Notes: generated from the sequence alone by a model not told the origin. A stretch of DNA of 64,000 nt from Advenella mimigardefordensis DPN7 (GCF_000521505.1 NZ_CP003915.1:4526001-4590000); one strand, 5' to 3'; numbered from the stretch's first letter, positions 27,445 to 36,086 are shown. Numbers and translations are program-made.

Positions 27445-27912
27445 TCACCATGCGAAGCTTTCCAGCAATCCCCAGGGTAGCGGGACTTGCAGGATGTTGT
27501 AGAAAGCGAAGTGGATCACCAGCACGCTGATCACGGTCAGAATCAGGCTTCGTACGGGTTTGACACCGAAGACCAGAAACGTGACCATCAGGATAATGCC
27601 GGATGAAATAAAGAAGCCGAGCCACTCTGCCGTCAGAAAATAGAAAATCAGCGTCGCGGGAATCATGCAGAAGCGCAGGAAAGTGACCGTATTGATGCCG
27701 GGCCAGGCCAGCCATGGCTGATCACCGCGGCGGCGCCAGCTTTGCACGACCAGGCATACTGCACAGATGAACATTCCGATAGCAATCAGACGAGGAAACA
27801 ATCCCGAGCCGAACTCCTGGCCGGGAGTGGGCGGGAACGACTGCGCCATCGCAAAAATGATAATGGCAAAAATGCCGATGATAATGCCGGAGAGGGTATC
27901 ACTGATCTTCAT
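27445..27912 (-). CDS. tctB: tripartite tricarboxylate transporter TctB, second system
   Basis: The 155-residue protein has four hydrophobic segments: DTLSGIIIGIFAIIIFAMA at the start, FGSGLFPRLIAIGMFICAV carrying the family's G-x-x-x-F-P motif, and two more helices ending in FYNILQVPLPWGLLESFAW. It is the small membrane partner of TctA. It follows the receptor gene by 77 nt and precedes tctA by 4 nt. The ribosome-binding site is weak. Confidence 0.86.
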   Translation of the reverse strand: MKISDTLSGIIIGIFAIIIFAMAQSFPPTPGQEFGSGLFPRLIAIGMFICAVCLVVQSWRRRGDQPWLAWPGINTVTFLRFCMIPATLIFYFLTAEWLGFFISSGIILMVTFLVFGVKPVRSLILTVISVLVIHFAFYNILQVPLPWGLLESFAW

Positions 27913-27989
27913 GGGAGTTTTCCACTGGTTCGGCAGTACGGCCCGGTACGCGCAAGACGCAAGGGGCCGACCACCCGGTTCGTATCAGT

Positions 27990-28958
27990 TTATTTGGCCA
28001 TCCCGATGGCTTTGAGAACTTCACCAAAATCCGCCGTGGACTTGGCCATGTATTCGCCGTAATCCTTGCTGTTGGCATAGGCAACACCGAAACCGCGTTT
28101 GGACATGAAGTCACGGAATTCTGCGCTTTCATTAACCTTCTTGAGCGCAGCTTCCAGCTTGGCGGTGACATCATCAGGCATGCCTTTGGGGCCGGCGATA
28201 CCACGCCACACACCCACGGTCCAGTCATTGCCAGTGGTTTCTTTCAGAGTGGGTACATCCGGGTACATGGGTGAACGCTCTTTGGACATGATGGCCAGCG
28301 GCTTGGCCTTGCCAGCATCGATCATAGAGCGTGCTTCCGGCAGAGAGGTGGGCACAATCGCAATACCACCGGCAACCAGTTCAAGCATGGCTGGTGCAGA
28401 GCCGTTGGAAGGAACGAATGGTACCGCGTTGGGTGGCAGGCCAGCCTTATTGACCAGGCCGGCAATGGCGATATGCCAGATACCGCCCTGCCCGGTGCCG
28501 GAAGCTTTGAGCTTGCCGGGATTCGCCTTGATCGCGTCCATCAGGCTTTTCATATCTTTGTATTCAGAGGTCGCGCTGACCGTGACACCGGCAGGATCCT
28601 CATTCATCAGGGCCAGTGGCGTATAGTCGGCAGGCGTTATCGTGGTCAGACCCAAATGCTTCATGGTGGCAATTTCCACTGTGAGCATGCCCAGCGTGTA
28701 ACCATCCGGCTTGGCTTTGGCGATGGCCATGTGTCCCACAACACCATTGCCGCCAGTACGATTGACCACATTGACCGGATTGTCCAGTTCTTTTTCAAGC
28801 AGGGCCGCGATCATGCGGGCCGTGGCGTCGGTGCCGCCACCTGCACCCCAGGGCACGATCATGGTGATGGGGCGCTCCGGATAGGCAGCGTGAGCCAAGC
28901 CTGCGCCCATAGCCAGCGTCAACCCCAGCAATCCTTTCAGCATATTGCGTTTGTTCAT
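27990..28958 (-). CDS. tctC: Bug/TctC-family periplasmic receptor of the second Tct system
   Basis: The 322-residue receptor has a signal peptide (MNKRNMLKGLLGLTLAMGAG, cleavage after AHA) and the Bug motifs YPERPITMIVPWGAGGGTDAT, VNVVNRTGGNGVVGH and FVPSNGSAPAMLELVAGGI. It binds the substrate for the second TctBA pair. GGAGACAGAC precedes the ATG. It heads a long operon running through tctB, tctA, the Ldh-family dehydrogenase, the SDR, dctQMP and the dehydratase. A terminator upstream (29156-29185) separates it from the hydrolase gene. Confidence 0.92.
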   Translation of the reverse strand: MNKRNMLKGLLGLTLAMGAGLAHAAYPERPITMIVPWGAGGGTDATARMIAALLEKELDNPVNVVNRTGGNGVVGHMAIAKAKPDGYTLGMLTVEIATMKHLGLTTITPADYTPLALMNEDPAGVTVSATSEYKDMKSLMDAIKANPGKLKASGTGQGGIWHIAIAGLVNKAGLPPNAVPFVPSNGSAPAMLELVAGGIAIVPTSLPEARSMIDAGKAKPLAIMSKERSPMYPDVPTLKETTGNDWTVGVWRGIAGPKGMPDDVTAKLEAALKKVNESAEFRDFMSKRGFGVAYANSKDYGEYMAKSTADFGEVLKAIGMAK

Positions 28959-29155
28959 GTCTGTCTCCGTTTACAGGCAGCGCCGGCGCAGCCGGGCTCC
29001 TGAGATTTGATGTCCGTGCATACCGATAGCATGACGGCCTGTTCTCTTCTTTTATGTACCGCTATCACTGCCGTCTGACATCACAACCATCATATTCAGG
29101 CAGTCAAACGCCAGACTTTCCTGCAACCTGAATATCACCATCGACATTCAGGCTC

Positions 29156-29185
29156 AAAACGCGTGGCGCCTCCTTCGCGCCACGC
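29156..29185 (-). terminator. terminator after the gntR-hydrolase unit
   Basis: On the minus strand a perfect 9-bp GC-rich stem (GCGTGGCGC with GCGCCACGC, 7-nt loop) is followed by GTTTTG, 11 bp past the hydrolase stop codon. Confidence 0.75.
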
Positions 29186-29196
29186 CCGTACCAACC

Positions 29197-30042
29197 TTAG
29201 GCCTGCACCACTTTCTGAGTCTGCTCTCCCAGGCCTTCGATACCCAGACGCATGGTCTGGCCGGCCTTCAGGTAAACCGGCTCAGGTTTGACACCCATGC
29301 CCACACCAGGAGGCGTACCAGTGGAGATCACATCGCCAGGCTGCAAGCTCATGAAATTGCTCAGATACGAAACGATAGTGGCCACATCAAAAATCATCTT
29401 GGCAGTCGTACCGTCCTGGTAGCGTTTGCCGTCCACTTCCAGCCACAGGTTCAGCGCCTGTGGATCAGCCACTTCATCTGCCGTCACCAGCCATGGGCCG
29501 ATAGGACCGAAGGTATCGCAACCCTTGCCCTTGTCCCATGTACCACCGCGCTCAATCTGATATTCTCGCTCGGATACGTCATTGATCACGCAGTAGCCGG
29601 CCACATATGACAGCGCGTCTTCCTTGCTGACGTAACGCGCTTCCTTGCCAATGACCACGCCCAGTTCCACTTCCCAGTCAGTTTTTTTCGAGCCACGGGG
29701 AATGGCTACGTCGTCATTCGGACCGACGATGGCGCTGGTCCATTTATTGAATACGACGGGTTCAGAAGGCTCTGGCAGACCGGATTCAGCCGCATGATCA
29801 GAATAGTTAAGACCGATGCAGACAAACTTGCCGATGTTGCCAACGCAAGGGCCAATACGCGGGTTGCCTTCGACAACCGGCAGGCTCGTGATATCCAGAT
29901 CACGCAACCGCGCCAGGGCGCTTTCTGTGATGGTGCTGCCGTTAATATCGCTGATAACGCCGGACAGATCACGGATACGGCCGTCGCTATCGACGATGCC
30001 GGGTTTTTCCTGCTTACTTTCCCCATAACGAATGAGTTTCAT
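29197..30042 (-). CDS. fumarylacetoacetase-family hydrolase (2,4-diketo-3-deoxy-sugar-acid hydrolase candidate)
   Basis: The 281-residue FAH-domain protein has the metal-binding acidic residues in DWEVELGVVIGK (Glu124 and Glu126) and CVINDVSERE (Asp155), plus the C-terminal GDVISTGTPPGVGMG loop. Full-length relatives in sugar-acid clusters cleave 2,4-diketo-3-deoxy-L-fuconate or -pentonate to pyruvate and a 2-hydroxyacid. Others act on ureidoglycolate or acylpyruvates. With the IlvD/Edd dehydratase, SDR and hydroxyacid oxidases nearby, a diketo sugar acid is the likeliest substrate. It overlaps the gntR stop codon by 4 nt. AGGAGTCAGT precedes the ATG. Confidence 0.88.
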   Translation of the reverse strand: MKLIRYGESKQEKPGIVDSDGRIRDLSGVISDINGSTITESALARLRDLDITSLPVVEGNPRIGPCVGNIGKFVCIGLNYSDHAAESGLPEPSEPVVFNKWTSAIVGPNDDVAIPRGSKKTDWEVELGVVIGKEARYVSKEDALSYVAGYCVINDVSEREYQIERGGTWDKGKGCDTFGPIGPWLVTADEVADPQALNLWLEVDGKRYQDGTTAKMIFDVATIVSYLSNFMSLQPGDVISTGTPPGVGMGVKPEPVYLKAGQTMRLGIEGLGEQTQKVVQA

Positions 30043-30785
30043 ACTGACTCCTGTTGGTTTGTGTGTGCCGGTGTCGCTGCGCCGGCTTGCTGATAGTCGT
30101 TGTAGTGTTTCTGCACATGATCAAGGTGCCGATACATGGCCTCGGAAGCCTTGGTCGGATTGCGTTCGGCCAGGGCCTGCACAATATGCTCATGGTCATC
30201 AAAGGTTGACTGCAGGATCGAGGGTATGACGGTTGTGATCGTACGGCTCTTGCGGCTGAGCAGGCTGATGCTTTGTGCCACTCTCTGCAGGTAGACGTTG
30301 CCACAGGCATTAATGATGGTCTGGTGCAGCTCGATATCCAGCCGGCGAATACCCTCGTGGTCATTCTGTTTCAGCGCTGCGCGCGCCTCTTCAACATTGA
30401 CCCGCAGGCGTTCGATTTCCTGCTCGGTCAGGCGCTCACAGGCCAGACGCGTAATGCCGCCCTCAATAATTTTGCGCGCATCAAACAACTCGTTGATCTG
30501 GTCAAAATGCAGGTCAATCAGCAAACTGAGTGGTTCGATCAGATCTTCCACATTCAGTGAACTGATGAAATTGCCTTCGCCCTGCTGGATCTTCACCAGC
30601 CCCAGCAGCGACAGGCCGCGAATGGCCTCCCTTACGGCAGGCCTGCCCACATCGAACAATACCGCCAGCTCCCGCTCTGGCGGCAGTTGCTGGCCGGCAA
30701 CCAATTGCCCCTTGCGGATCATATCGATCAACCGCTGGGCAACCAGTTCCGACACAGAGCGGGATTTGATGGCTTCGAACTTCAC
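30039..30785 (-). CDS. GntR-family regulator with FCD domain
   Basis: The 248-residue regulator has an N-terminal GntR winged helix (GQQLPPERELAVLFDVGRPAVREAI with the usual E-R-E-L and R-x-x-V-R-E-A) and a C-terminal all-helical FCD domain (about residues 95-225). The FCD metal-site residues include Asp/His in RRLDIELHQTIINAC. The family responds to organic and sugar acids such as gluconate, galactonate, uronates or lactate. GTG is the start codon, with AAGAGACAA before it. It heads a two-gene unit with the hydrolase. A matching operator lies at 30880-30890. Confidence 0.92.
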   Translation of the reverse strand: MKFEAIKSRSVSELVAQRLIDMIRKGQLVAGQQLPPERELAVLFDVGRPAVREAIRGLSLLGLVKIQQGEGNFISSLNVEDLIEPLSLLIDLHFDQINELFDARKIIEGGITRLACERLTEQEIERLRVNVEEARAALKQNDHEGIRRLDIELHQTIINACGNVYLQRVAQSISLLSRKSRTITTVIPSILQSTFDDHEHIVQALAERNPTKASEAMYRHLDHVQKHYNDYQQAGAATPAHTNQQESV

Positions 30786-30879
30786 TTGTCTCTTTTCGCT
30801 TATCGCTTTTTTCTATTATGGCGGGGTCGTTGGTTTGAAATAAACCGCTTAAACGGCGCATTTCAAGATTCGCGTTTAA

Positions 30880-30890
30880 TGGTAAGACCA
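30880..30890. promoter_or_regulatory. candidate operator for the GntR/FCD regulator
   Basis: TGGTAAGACCA is an inverted repeat that fits the FadR-subfamily pattern T-N-G-T-N3-A-C-N-A exactly. It lies 95 bp upstream of the gntR start codon. Autoregulation is likely. I did not find the same motif upstream of the tctC-led operon. Confidence 0.6.
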
Positions 30891-30949
30891 CTGAAGATGT
30901 CTGGCAACTATCGGAAACCCTAGATCGAATAAAAAAGCCGCCCCGGTGT

Positions 30950-31345
30950 TCAGGACGGCCAGTGACTGGTGAGGTTGAAGGAGAGTTGGCGGTGGTGTCG
31001 GATGGAAAGCAGATATATAACCGTATCGATTTTCGCATACAGTAGCAAATAGTTCTCAAGCACATACTCACGCAACTGATCACCTTCATTGGCAATGGAA
31101 TTAAACTGCGCGTTCAGGTTTTCAATACCATTAGACACTTCGACTGAATGTGCCGGTCTGGCGAGGAAAACGCGACCCATATGAGGAAAGCGCTCGAGAT
31201 TCGGAATGACGGTGTCTGACAATTCATTTAGAAGCGCATCAAATGCCGTGTATGCTTCAGTGTCCCACAGAAAGGCCTCAATGCGGTCGAGATCGCGTTC
31301 GAAATGGGCTGTCAGCCTGACGGTATAACGGACAGCTTCAGCCAT
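30950..31345 (-). CDS. RelE/ParE-family toxin
   Basis: The 131-residue protein resembles ParE/RelE toxins but is longer than usual: RYTVRLTAHFERDLDRIEAFL at the start, a central PHMGRVFLARPAH, and ENYLLLYAKIDTVIYLLSIRHHRQLSF at the end, where Y-x-x-x-x-x-V-x-x-L-x-I-R-H is the family's core strand. ParE toxins inhibit gyrase and RelE toxins cut mRNA; the target here is not predictable. ATG 31345 lies 9 nt after the antitoxin stop; a GTG two codons earlier is possible. It forms an operon with the upstream antitoxin. Confidence 0.8.
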   Translation of the reverse strand: MAEAVRYTVRLTAHFERDLDRIEAFLWDTEAYTAFDALLNELSDTVIPNLERFPHMGRVFLARPAHSVEVSNGIENLNAQFNSIANEGDQLREYVLENYLLLYAKIDTVIYLLSIRHHRQLSFNLTSHWPS

Positions 31346-31354
31346 ATGCACCGA

Positions 31355-31654
31355 TCAGCCCGCCGCTCCGGCACGACGGCGTTTGATGGCGGCCAGAGTA
31401 GGCTGAGCATCTTTCACGTTGCCGGCAGCCACATCCTCCAGCCCTTTGCTGGCACCATCAATAAGCAGCAAATGAATGCGCTCGCGCTCCAGTTGATGAT
31501 AGTAATCCAGCCTCTGGGCATCAATGATAGCAACGTAGCTTTCGCCATTTTTAGTAATAATTTTCTCGGCGCCCGCTTTGACCTGATCAGCCAGCTCAGA
31601 CAGGTTTGCCCTGGCCTGAGATAGAGAGATGACATCGCTGGAAGTGATTCCCAT
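31355..31654 (-). CDS. Phd/YefM-family antitoxin
   Basis: The 99-residue protein has the Phd/YefM N-terminal DNA-binding fold (VISLSQARANLSELADQVKAG, then EKIITKNGESYVAIIDAQR) and a charged C-terminal helix that would wrap the toxin. GGGAGCAATACC precedes the ATG chosen; an earlier in-frame start is unsupported. It precedes the ParE/RelE-type toxin gene, the usual antitoxin-first order. The promoter and an inverted repeat lie at 31697-31719. Confidence 0.85.
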   Translation of the reverse strand: MGITSSDVISLSQARANLSELADQVKAGAEKIITKNGESYVAIIDAQRLDYYHQLERERIHLLLIDGASKGLEDVAAGNVKDAQPTLAAIKRRRAGAAG

Positions 31655-31696
31655 GGTATTGCTCCCGTTATACACCGATTTGCAAAAATAACGCTT

Positions 31697-31719
31697 TGTA
31701 CAGAATAACGTACATTATA
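31697..31719 (-). promoter_or_regulatory. toxin-antitoxin promoter with overlapping inverted repeat
   Basis: On the minus strand a consensus -10 box TATAAT (31714-31719) lies about 60 bp before the antitoxin ATG. The inverted repeat TGTAC-N8-GTACA (31697-31714) overlaps the presumed transcription start. This is the usual layout for autorepression by an antitoxin or its complex. No good -35 box is visible. Confidence 0.65.
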
Positions 31720-31769
31720 CAAATAAAGTAAAAGACGGGAAATTGGGAAATTCCGGCGTGTGGAAAACT

Positions 31770-32711
31770 CTAGGCCTCGTCCAGCTCCGCCAGCCTGACC
31801 CTGTCGGGATAGCCTTCAGTATCACCCGCAACCTGCACCGCGCATGCCCCGATAATCGTGGCGCGGCGCACGCTGGCCTGCCAGTCAAGCCCGTCGAGCC
31901 GGCCGCTGATGAGTCCGGCGGCAAACCCGTCTCCGGCGCCAACGGTATCCACGACGCGTTCCACCGGATAACCGGGCACCAGGAACGAACTGTCCCCGAC
32001 CTGCGCGAAGGCGCCGCGGGCACCCAGCTTGACCACCACAGCCTGCGCGCCCAGCCCCTGATAAAACGCAGCGATTCCCTCTTCAGTATCGGCGCCGGTA
32101 AGGATATGCCCCTCTTCCAGTCCTGGCAGCACCCAGTCGGCCAGGGTGGCCAGCTCATTCAGCCGCGTCCGCATCAGGTCGGCAGAGCCCCACAGGGCCG
32201 GGCGCAGGTTGGGATCAAAGGACACGGTCCCGCCGGCGCGGCGCATATGCTGCATGGCGGCAACCGTCAGTGCGAAGGTACCGGCATTAAGCGCGGGAAA
32301 AATACCGGTCACATGCAAATGCCGGGCCTGGCTCAGCCACTCCACATCCATATCGTCTGCCGTCATGGCGCTGGCGGCGGAGCCCGAGCGATAGTATTCA
32401 ATCGGCGGATCGCCCTCGGTCACTTTGCCCTTGAGCATAAAGCCGGTGCGTTCACGCGGCACCATCTGAACCCGTGAGCAATCAATGCCTTCCTGCTGCA
32501 TCACATTTTTCAGATAGCGCCCCATGGTGTCGTCACCCAGCCGGCTGGCCCAGGAAACATTGGCGCCCAGGCGTGCCAGTGCGATACCCACATTGGTTTC
32601 GGCACCCGCGGTCATTTTATGAAACGTGTTCACCTGTTCCAGCGGCCCCGGCTCGGCGGCCACCAGCAGCACCATCATTTCCCCAAACAGCGCCACATCA
32701 AATGTCGCCAT
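31770..32711 (-). CDS. kdgK: PfkB-family 2-keto-3-deoxygluconate kinase
   Basis: The 313-residue ribokinase-fold kinase has the N-terminal GEMMVLL and GAETNVGIALARLGA motifs, SFDPNLRPALW, and the C-terminal DTVGAGDGFAAGL with the catalytic Asp. Features match KdgK, which phosphorylates 2-keto-3-deoxygluconate to KDPG. The product would be split by the aldolases at 16834 or 32924. It follows the dgoK-dgoA pair by about 210 nt on the same strand. Confidence 0.85.
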   Translation of the reverse strand: MATFDVALFGEMMVLLVAAEPGPLEQVNTFHKMTAGAETNVGIALARLGANVSWASRLGDDTMGRYLKNVMQQEGIDCSRVQMVPRERTGFMLKGKVTEGDPPIEYYRSGSAASAMTADDMDVEWLSQARHLHVTGIFPALNAGTFALTVAAMQHMRRAGGTVSFDPNLRPALWGSADLMRTRLNELATLADWVLPGLEEGHILTGADTEEGIAAFYQGLGAQAVVVKLGARGAFAQVGDSSFLVPGYPVERVVDTVGAGDGFAAGLISGRLDGLDWQASVRRATIIGACAVQVAGDTEGYPDRVRLAELDEA

Positions 32712-32923
32712 GTCTCTGTTCTCCCGTCATTACTTGTATTTCAGAATATGTATGGCCCGGACAGCGCGTGTTGCCGGGCAAACGCATAGCGTTTTGTTTT
32801 ATTATCCCGCAGGACACCGGCTACGGCCTGAATGCATGAACCTGCGGCCGATTCCGGTATCGGGCGTGGCCTTGCAACGCTTCGGAAGGGCTACAACCGT
32901 GACGTCCCGCGCCTGCATGCGCC

Positions 32924-33556
32924 TTAATGCGCAGGCTGTCTCGCAGCCTGCCAGGCCTGCACAAAGCGGGTTGCGCGCTCACGCGTCACGGCCACTTCTT
33001 GTCCGGGTCGGTACAGGTCTGATCCGAGCCCTGCCCCGATACAACCGGCATCCAGATAGCTGGCCAAATTCCCCGGATTGATGCCGCCCACAGCATATAG
33101 CGGTACGGTCGCAGGCAGGACAGCCTTGAGCGCCTTGACATAGTCTGGTCCGAATACGCTGGACGGAAACAGCTTGAGCGCCTGGGCGCCAGCCTGCAAG
33201 GCAGCAAAGGCCTCGCTGGCCGTAGCGAACCCGGCACAAACCTGGAAACCATAGGTGCTCACGGCCTCGGCAATCAGCGCAGGATTGGTATTGGGTGTGA
33301 CCATCAGTCTGCCGCCTGCCGCCGACAGTTGTGCCAGATGTTCCGATGTCAGCACGGTGCCGGCCCCGGTCATAAGGTTTGCGCCAAAGGTCTGGCTTAC
33401 GCGCTGTACGCTGACCTGCCAGTCAGGCGAATTGGTCGGAATTTCAATCGCATCGAAACCGGCGTCATGCAGGGCCTGCACGTGATCGAGCACGTCATCA
33501 GGGCCAATGCCACGCAAAATGGCGATCAGCGGCAACTCAGGTGTCCAGGGAGTCAT
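32924..33556 (-). CDS. dgoA: 2-dehydro-3-deoxy-6-phosphogalactonate aldolase (DgoA type)
   Basis: The 210-residue class I aldolase has LIAILRGI near the N-terminus, IEIPTNSPDW, GAGTVL, ALKLFPSSVFGPDYVKALK with the Schiff-base lysine, and YAVGGINPGNLASYL. These fit DgoA rather than Eda. It splits 2-keto-3-deoxy-6-phosphogalactonate into pyruvate and glyceraldehyde-3-phosphate. It overlaps the end of dgoK by 20 nt and has AAGGAAAATAC before its ATG. Kinase and aldolase together make the phosphorylative D-galactonate branch; no DgoD-type dehydratase adjoins them. Confidence 0.88.
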   Translation of the reverse strand: MTPWTPELPLIAILRGIGPDDVLDHVQALHDAGFDAIEIPTNSPDWQVSVQRVSQTFGANLMTGAGTVLTSEHLAQLSAAGGRLMVTPNTNPALIAEAVSTYGFQVCAGFATASEAFAALQAGAQALKLFPSSVFGPDYVKALKAVLPATVPLYAVGGINPGNLASYLDAGCIGAGLGSDLYRPGQEVAVTRERATRFVQAWQAARQPAH

Positions 33557-34442
33557 GTATTTTCCTTATTCCATTCAGGATGGCCATATCAGCATCCTGG
33601 GTAGTAAACGCGATGCCTGCCAAATGCAGGGCACGATCATAGCGCGGCAAGAGCGGCCCACTGCCTACCAGCGTCACCGCCGTATCGGCCGACACATCGA
33701 AACGCTGGCGCATATCACGCACTTCAGAGCCGATCAGCAGCCCCGAGAGATAATCCTCAACCCGGACGGCAGGCAGATGCCCCAAAATATGACGCGCCCG
33801 GACACTGAACAGTTCAGCCATGGTATCACTGGCTGCCAACCCGGCCAGCACGCCATTATCAAAGGATTCGGGGTCCGGCGCGGCTGCGGGCAGACCGCGG
33901 CACAGCAGGGAGTGGTGACGCAGCACATCAAACAGTTCACCGGTCATGACAGTCGTAAAACTGTCAATGACTTGGTCATGAACACGCGCCCATTTGCTGT
34001 GCGTGCCAGGCAGTATAAACAAGGCTGATGGCGTGTCCTGCAGCGCGCCCAGCAACTGCGTTTCCTCGCCGCGCATCACATCTGCACCGTCTGGCCCCGG
34101 CACGCACACGCCGGGAATAATACCAGCCTGTGCCGGCCAGCCCGGATCAACCAGCGTCAGGCTCGTGCTCAGCGCATTGAGCGATACAGGACAGTGCAGA
34201 TAGTTGGCCTGTTGCCAGCCCACATTGCTGCCCGCCATGCCGGCAATATAGATTCTGGAAATATCGGACTGCGCAATCTGCATTTGTTGCAGCAGATCCT
34301 GCAGCACGGCAGGGAACGACTGGTTCTGCATCCGCGTAATCCCGAAAGGCGATGCCGCCTTTTTCACGGCAATACCGTCCTCAACCAGCCACAGACGCAA
34401 ATTGGTGGATCCCCAGTCTGCCGCGAGATAACGCGAAACCAT
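33537..34442 (-). CDS. dgoK: 2-dehydro-3-deoxygalactonokinase
   Basis: The 301-residue protein has the DgoK signature LAADWGSTNLRLWL at the N-terminus, IAGMAGSNVGW, PGPDGADVMRGEETQLLGAL, and LFILPGTHSKWARV. It phosphorylates 2-keto-3-deoxygalactonate at C6. ATG 34442 was chosen with AGGAG about 11 nt upstream; the ORF extends 30 codons further without support. It is translationally linked to dgoA. Confidence 0.92.
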   Translation of the reverse strand: MVSRYLAADWGSTNLRLWLVEDGIAVKKAASPFGITRMQNQSFPAVLQDLLQQMQIAQSDISRIYIAGMAGSNVGWQQANYLHCPVSLNALSTSLTLVDPGWPAQAGIIPGVCVPGPDGADVMRGEETQLLGALQDTPSALFILPGTHSKWARVHDQVIDSFTTVMTGELFDVLRHHSLLCRGLPAAAPDPESFDNGVLAGLAASDTMAELFSVRARHILGHLPAVRVEDYLSGLLIGSEVRDMRQRFDVSADTAVTLVGSGPLLPRYDRALHLAGIAFTTQDADMAILNGIRKIHDSLDT

Positions 34443-34652
34443 TTTGTCTTTTTCTCCTGTTATGACCACTTGCACGTGGCGTTCTTCTGTTGCCTGCAGG
34501 CCTGGCGGATATCGTTTGTATGCAGACACCATGCAGTAGCGGCGATCAGCTTATCACAAATGAACGGAAAACCAGATTACTGCATGCGTTTGCTTCACTG
34601 CTGCATCACTTGCACCCGATCGCCTGACACGCCGCGATGATCACATTTGTCA

Positions 34653-36086
34653 TTAGCTGGCCGTGGCCGACCAACTGACGATTTTGCCAGGATTGAAAAT
34701 GTTGTTGGGATCATAAGCGTGCTTGATGTTGCGCATCAATTGCAGTGCGACCTCGCCATGTTCCGCTTTCAGAAAACCCATTTTATGGATGCCCACGCCG
34801 TGCTCCCCGGTGCAGGTGCCATCCATCTGTATGGCGCGCAGCACCAGGCGGCGGTTGATGTCTTCGGCCTGACGCCATTCCTGCTCATTATCGGCATCGA
34901 TCATCATGACCACATGGAAATTGCCATCGCCCACATGACCCACAATCGACCAGGGGAAGGCCAGGCTTTGCAGATCAGCGGCGGTGTCGGTAACGCAATC
35001 GGCCAGGCGAGAAATGGGTACGCATACATCAGTGGTAATGGCACGTCCGCCGGGACGTTGCTGCAGGCAGGCGAAATAGTAATTGTGGCGAGCCGTCCAC
35101 AGCACGGTGCGCTCCTCCGGCTTTTCGGCCCACTGAAACGCCGTGCCGCCCTGCCCGGCGGTGAGTTCCTGCACGATCACGGCCTGCTCGGCAATACCGG
35201 CGGGCGAGCCATGAAATTCGAACAACAGCAACGGCTGCTCCGCCAGATTCGTTTTGCTGTATGCGTTGACTGCGCGCACAGCGCGCTCATCCATGAACTC
35301 TACTCGGGCAATGGGCACGCCGCTTTGCATGATCTCGGTCACCGCCTGTACCGCATGACGCAGCGTGGGGAACGAACACACCGCAGCGGTCACCGCTTCG
35401 GGTAGTGGATATACGCGCAGGGTGATTTCCACAATCACGCCCAGCGTACCTTCGCTGCCCACATATAAATGCGTCAGGTCGTACCCGGCAGATGACTTGC
35501 GCGCACGACTGCTGGTGCGAATGACCTCGCCGGTGGCCGTCACCACTTTGAGCGAGAGAACGTTATCACGCATGGTGCCATAACGGACCGCATTGGTACC
35601 GGAGGCCCGGGTGGCAGTCATGCCGCCGATGGACGCATGCGCACCCGGATCGATGGGGAAGAACAAACCGGTATGGCGGATCTCGTCATTGAGCTGGGTG
35701 CGAATCACCCCGGGCTGTACCGTCACGGTGAAATCTTCCGGCTGAATCGCCAGCACCTGGTTCATATCCCGAAAATCGATCGTGACCCCGCCTTCGATGG
35801 GCAGCACATGGCCTTCGATAGATGAGCCAATACCAAAGGGAATCAGCGGCACATTGTGCTCTGTACAGAGTTGGACGGCAGCAACCACATCATCCGTGTC
35901 CTTCGGGAAAAGCACCGCATCGGGCTGTACCGGCGGGTAGGCTGACTCATCACGGGCGTGATGGTCACGCACGGCATGCGTGGCCGTGAAGCGCTCGCCG
36001 AACCGGGCGGTAAATGCCGCCAGCGCGGCCTCGGACAGATGCCTGCGAGGCATGTCGGAAACGGGAGTGGCTGGACTGTATGCCAT
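34653..36086 (-). CDS. FAD-linked D-2-hydroxyacid oxidase, paralogue
   Basis: The 477-residue flavoprotein closely parallels the one at 17609: the same DPGAHASIGGMTATRASG, VGSEGTLGVIVEITLRVYP, VGHVGDGNFHVVM and GEHGVGIHKMGFL. The two probably arose by duplication. It should oxidise D-lactate, glycolate or a sugar-derived hydroxyacid. It is followed 59 nt later by a third, more distant family member (36146), and together they may act on different acids or in one complex. AAGG lies about 10 nt before the ATG. Confidence 0.9.
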   Translation of the reverse strand: MAYSPATPVSDMPRRHLSEAALAAFTARFGERFTATHAVRDHHARDESAYPPVQPDAVLFPKDTDDVVAAVQLCTEHNVPLIPFGIGSSIEGHVLPIEGGVTIDFRDMNQVLAIQPEDFTVTVQPGVIRTQLNDEIRHTGLFFPIDPGAHASIGGMTATRASGTNAVRYGTMRDNVLSLKVVTATGEVIRTSSRARKSSAGYDLTHLYVGSEGTLGVIVEITLRVYPLPEAVTAAVCSFPTLRHAVQAVTEIMQSGVPIARVEFMDERAVRAVNAYSKTNLAEQPLLLFEFHGSPAGIAEQAVIVQELTAGQGGTAFQWAEKPEERTVLWTARHNYYFACLQQRPGGRAITTDVCVPISRLADCVTDTAADLQSLAFPWSIVGHVGDGNFHVVMMIDADNEQEWRQAEDINRRLVLRAIQMDGTCTGEHGVGIHKMGFLKAEHGEVALQLMRNIKHAYDPNNIFNPGKIVSWSATAS

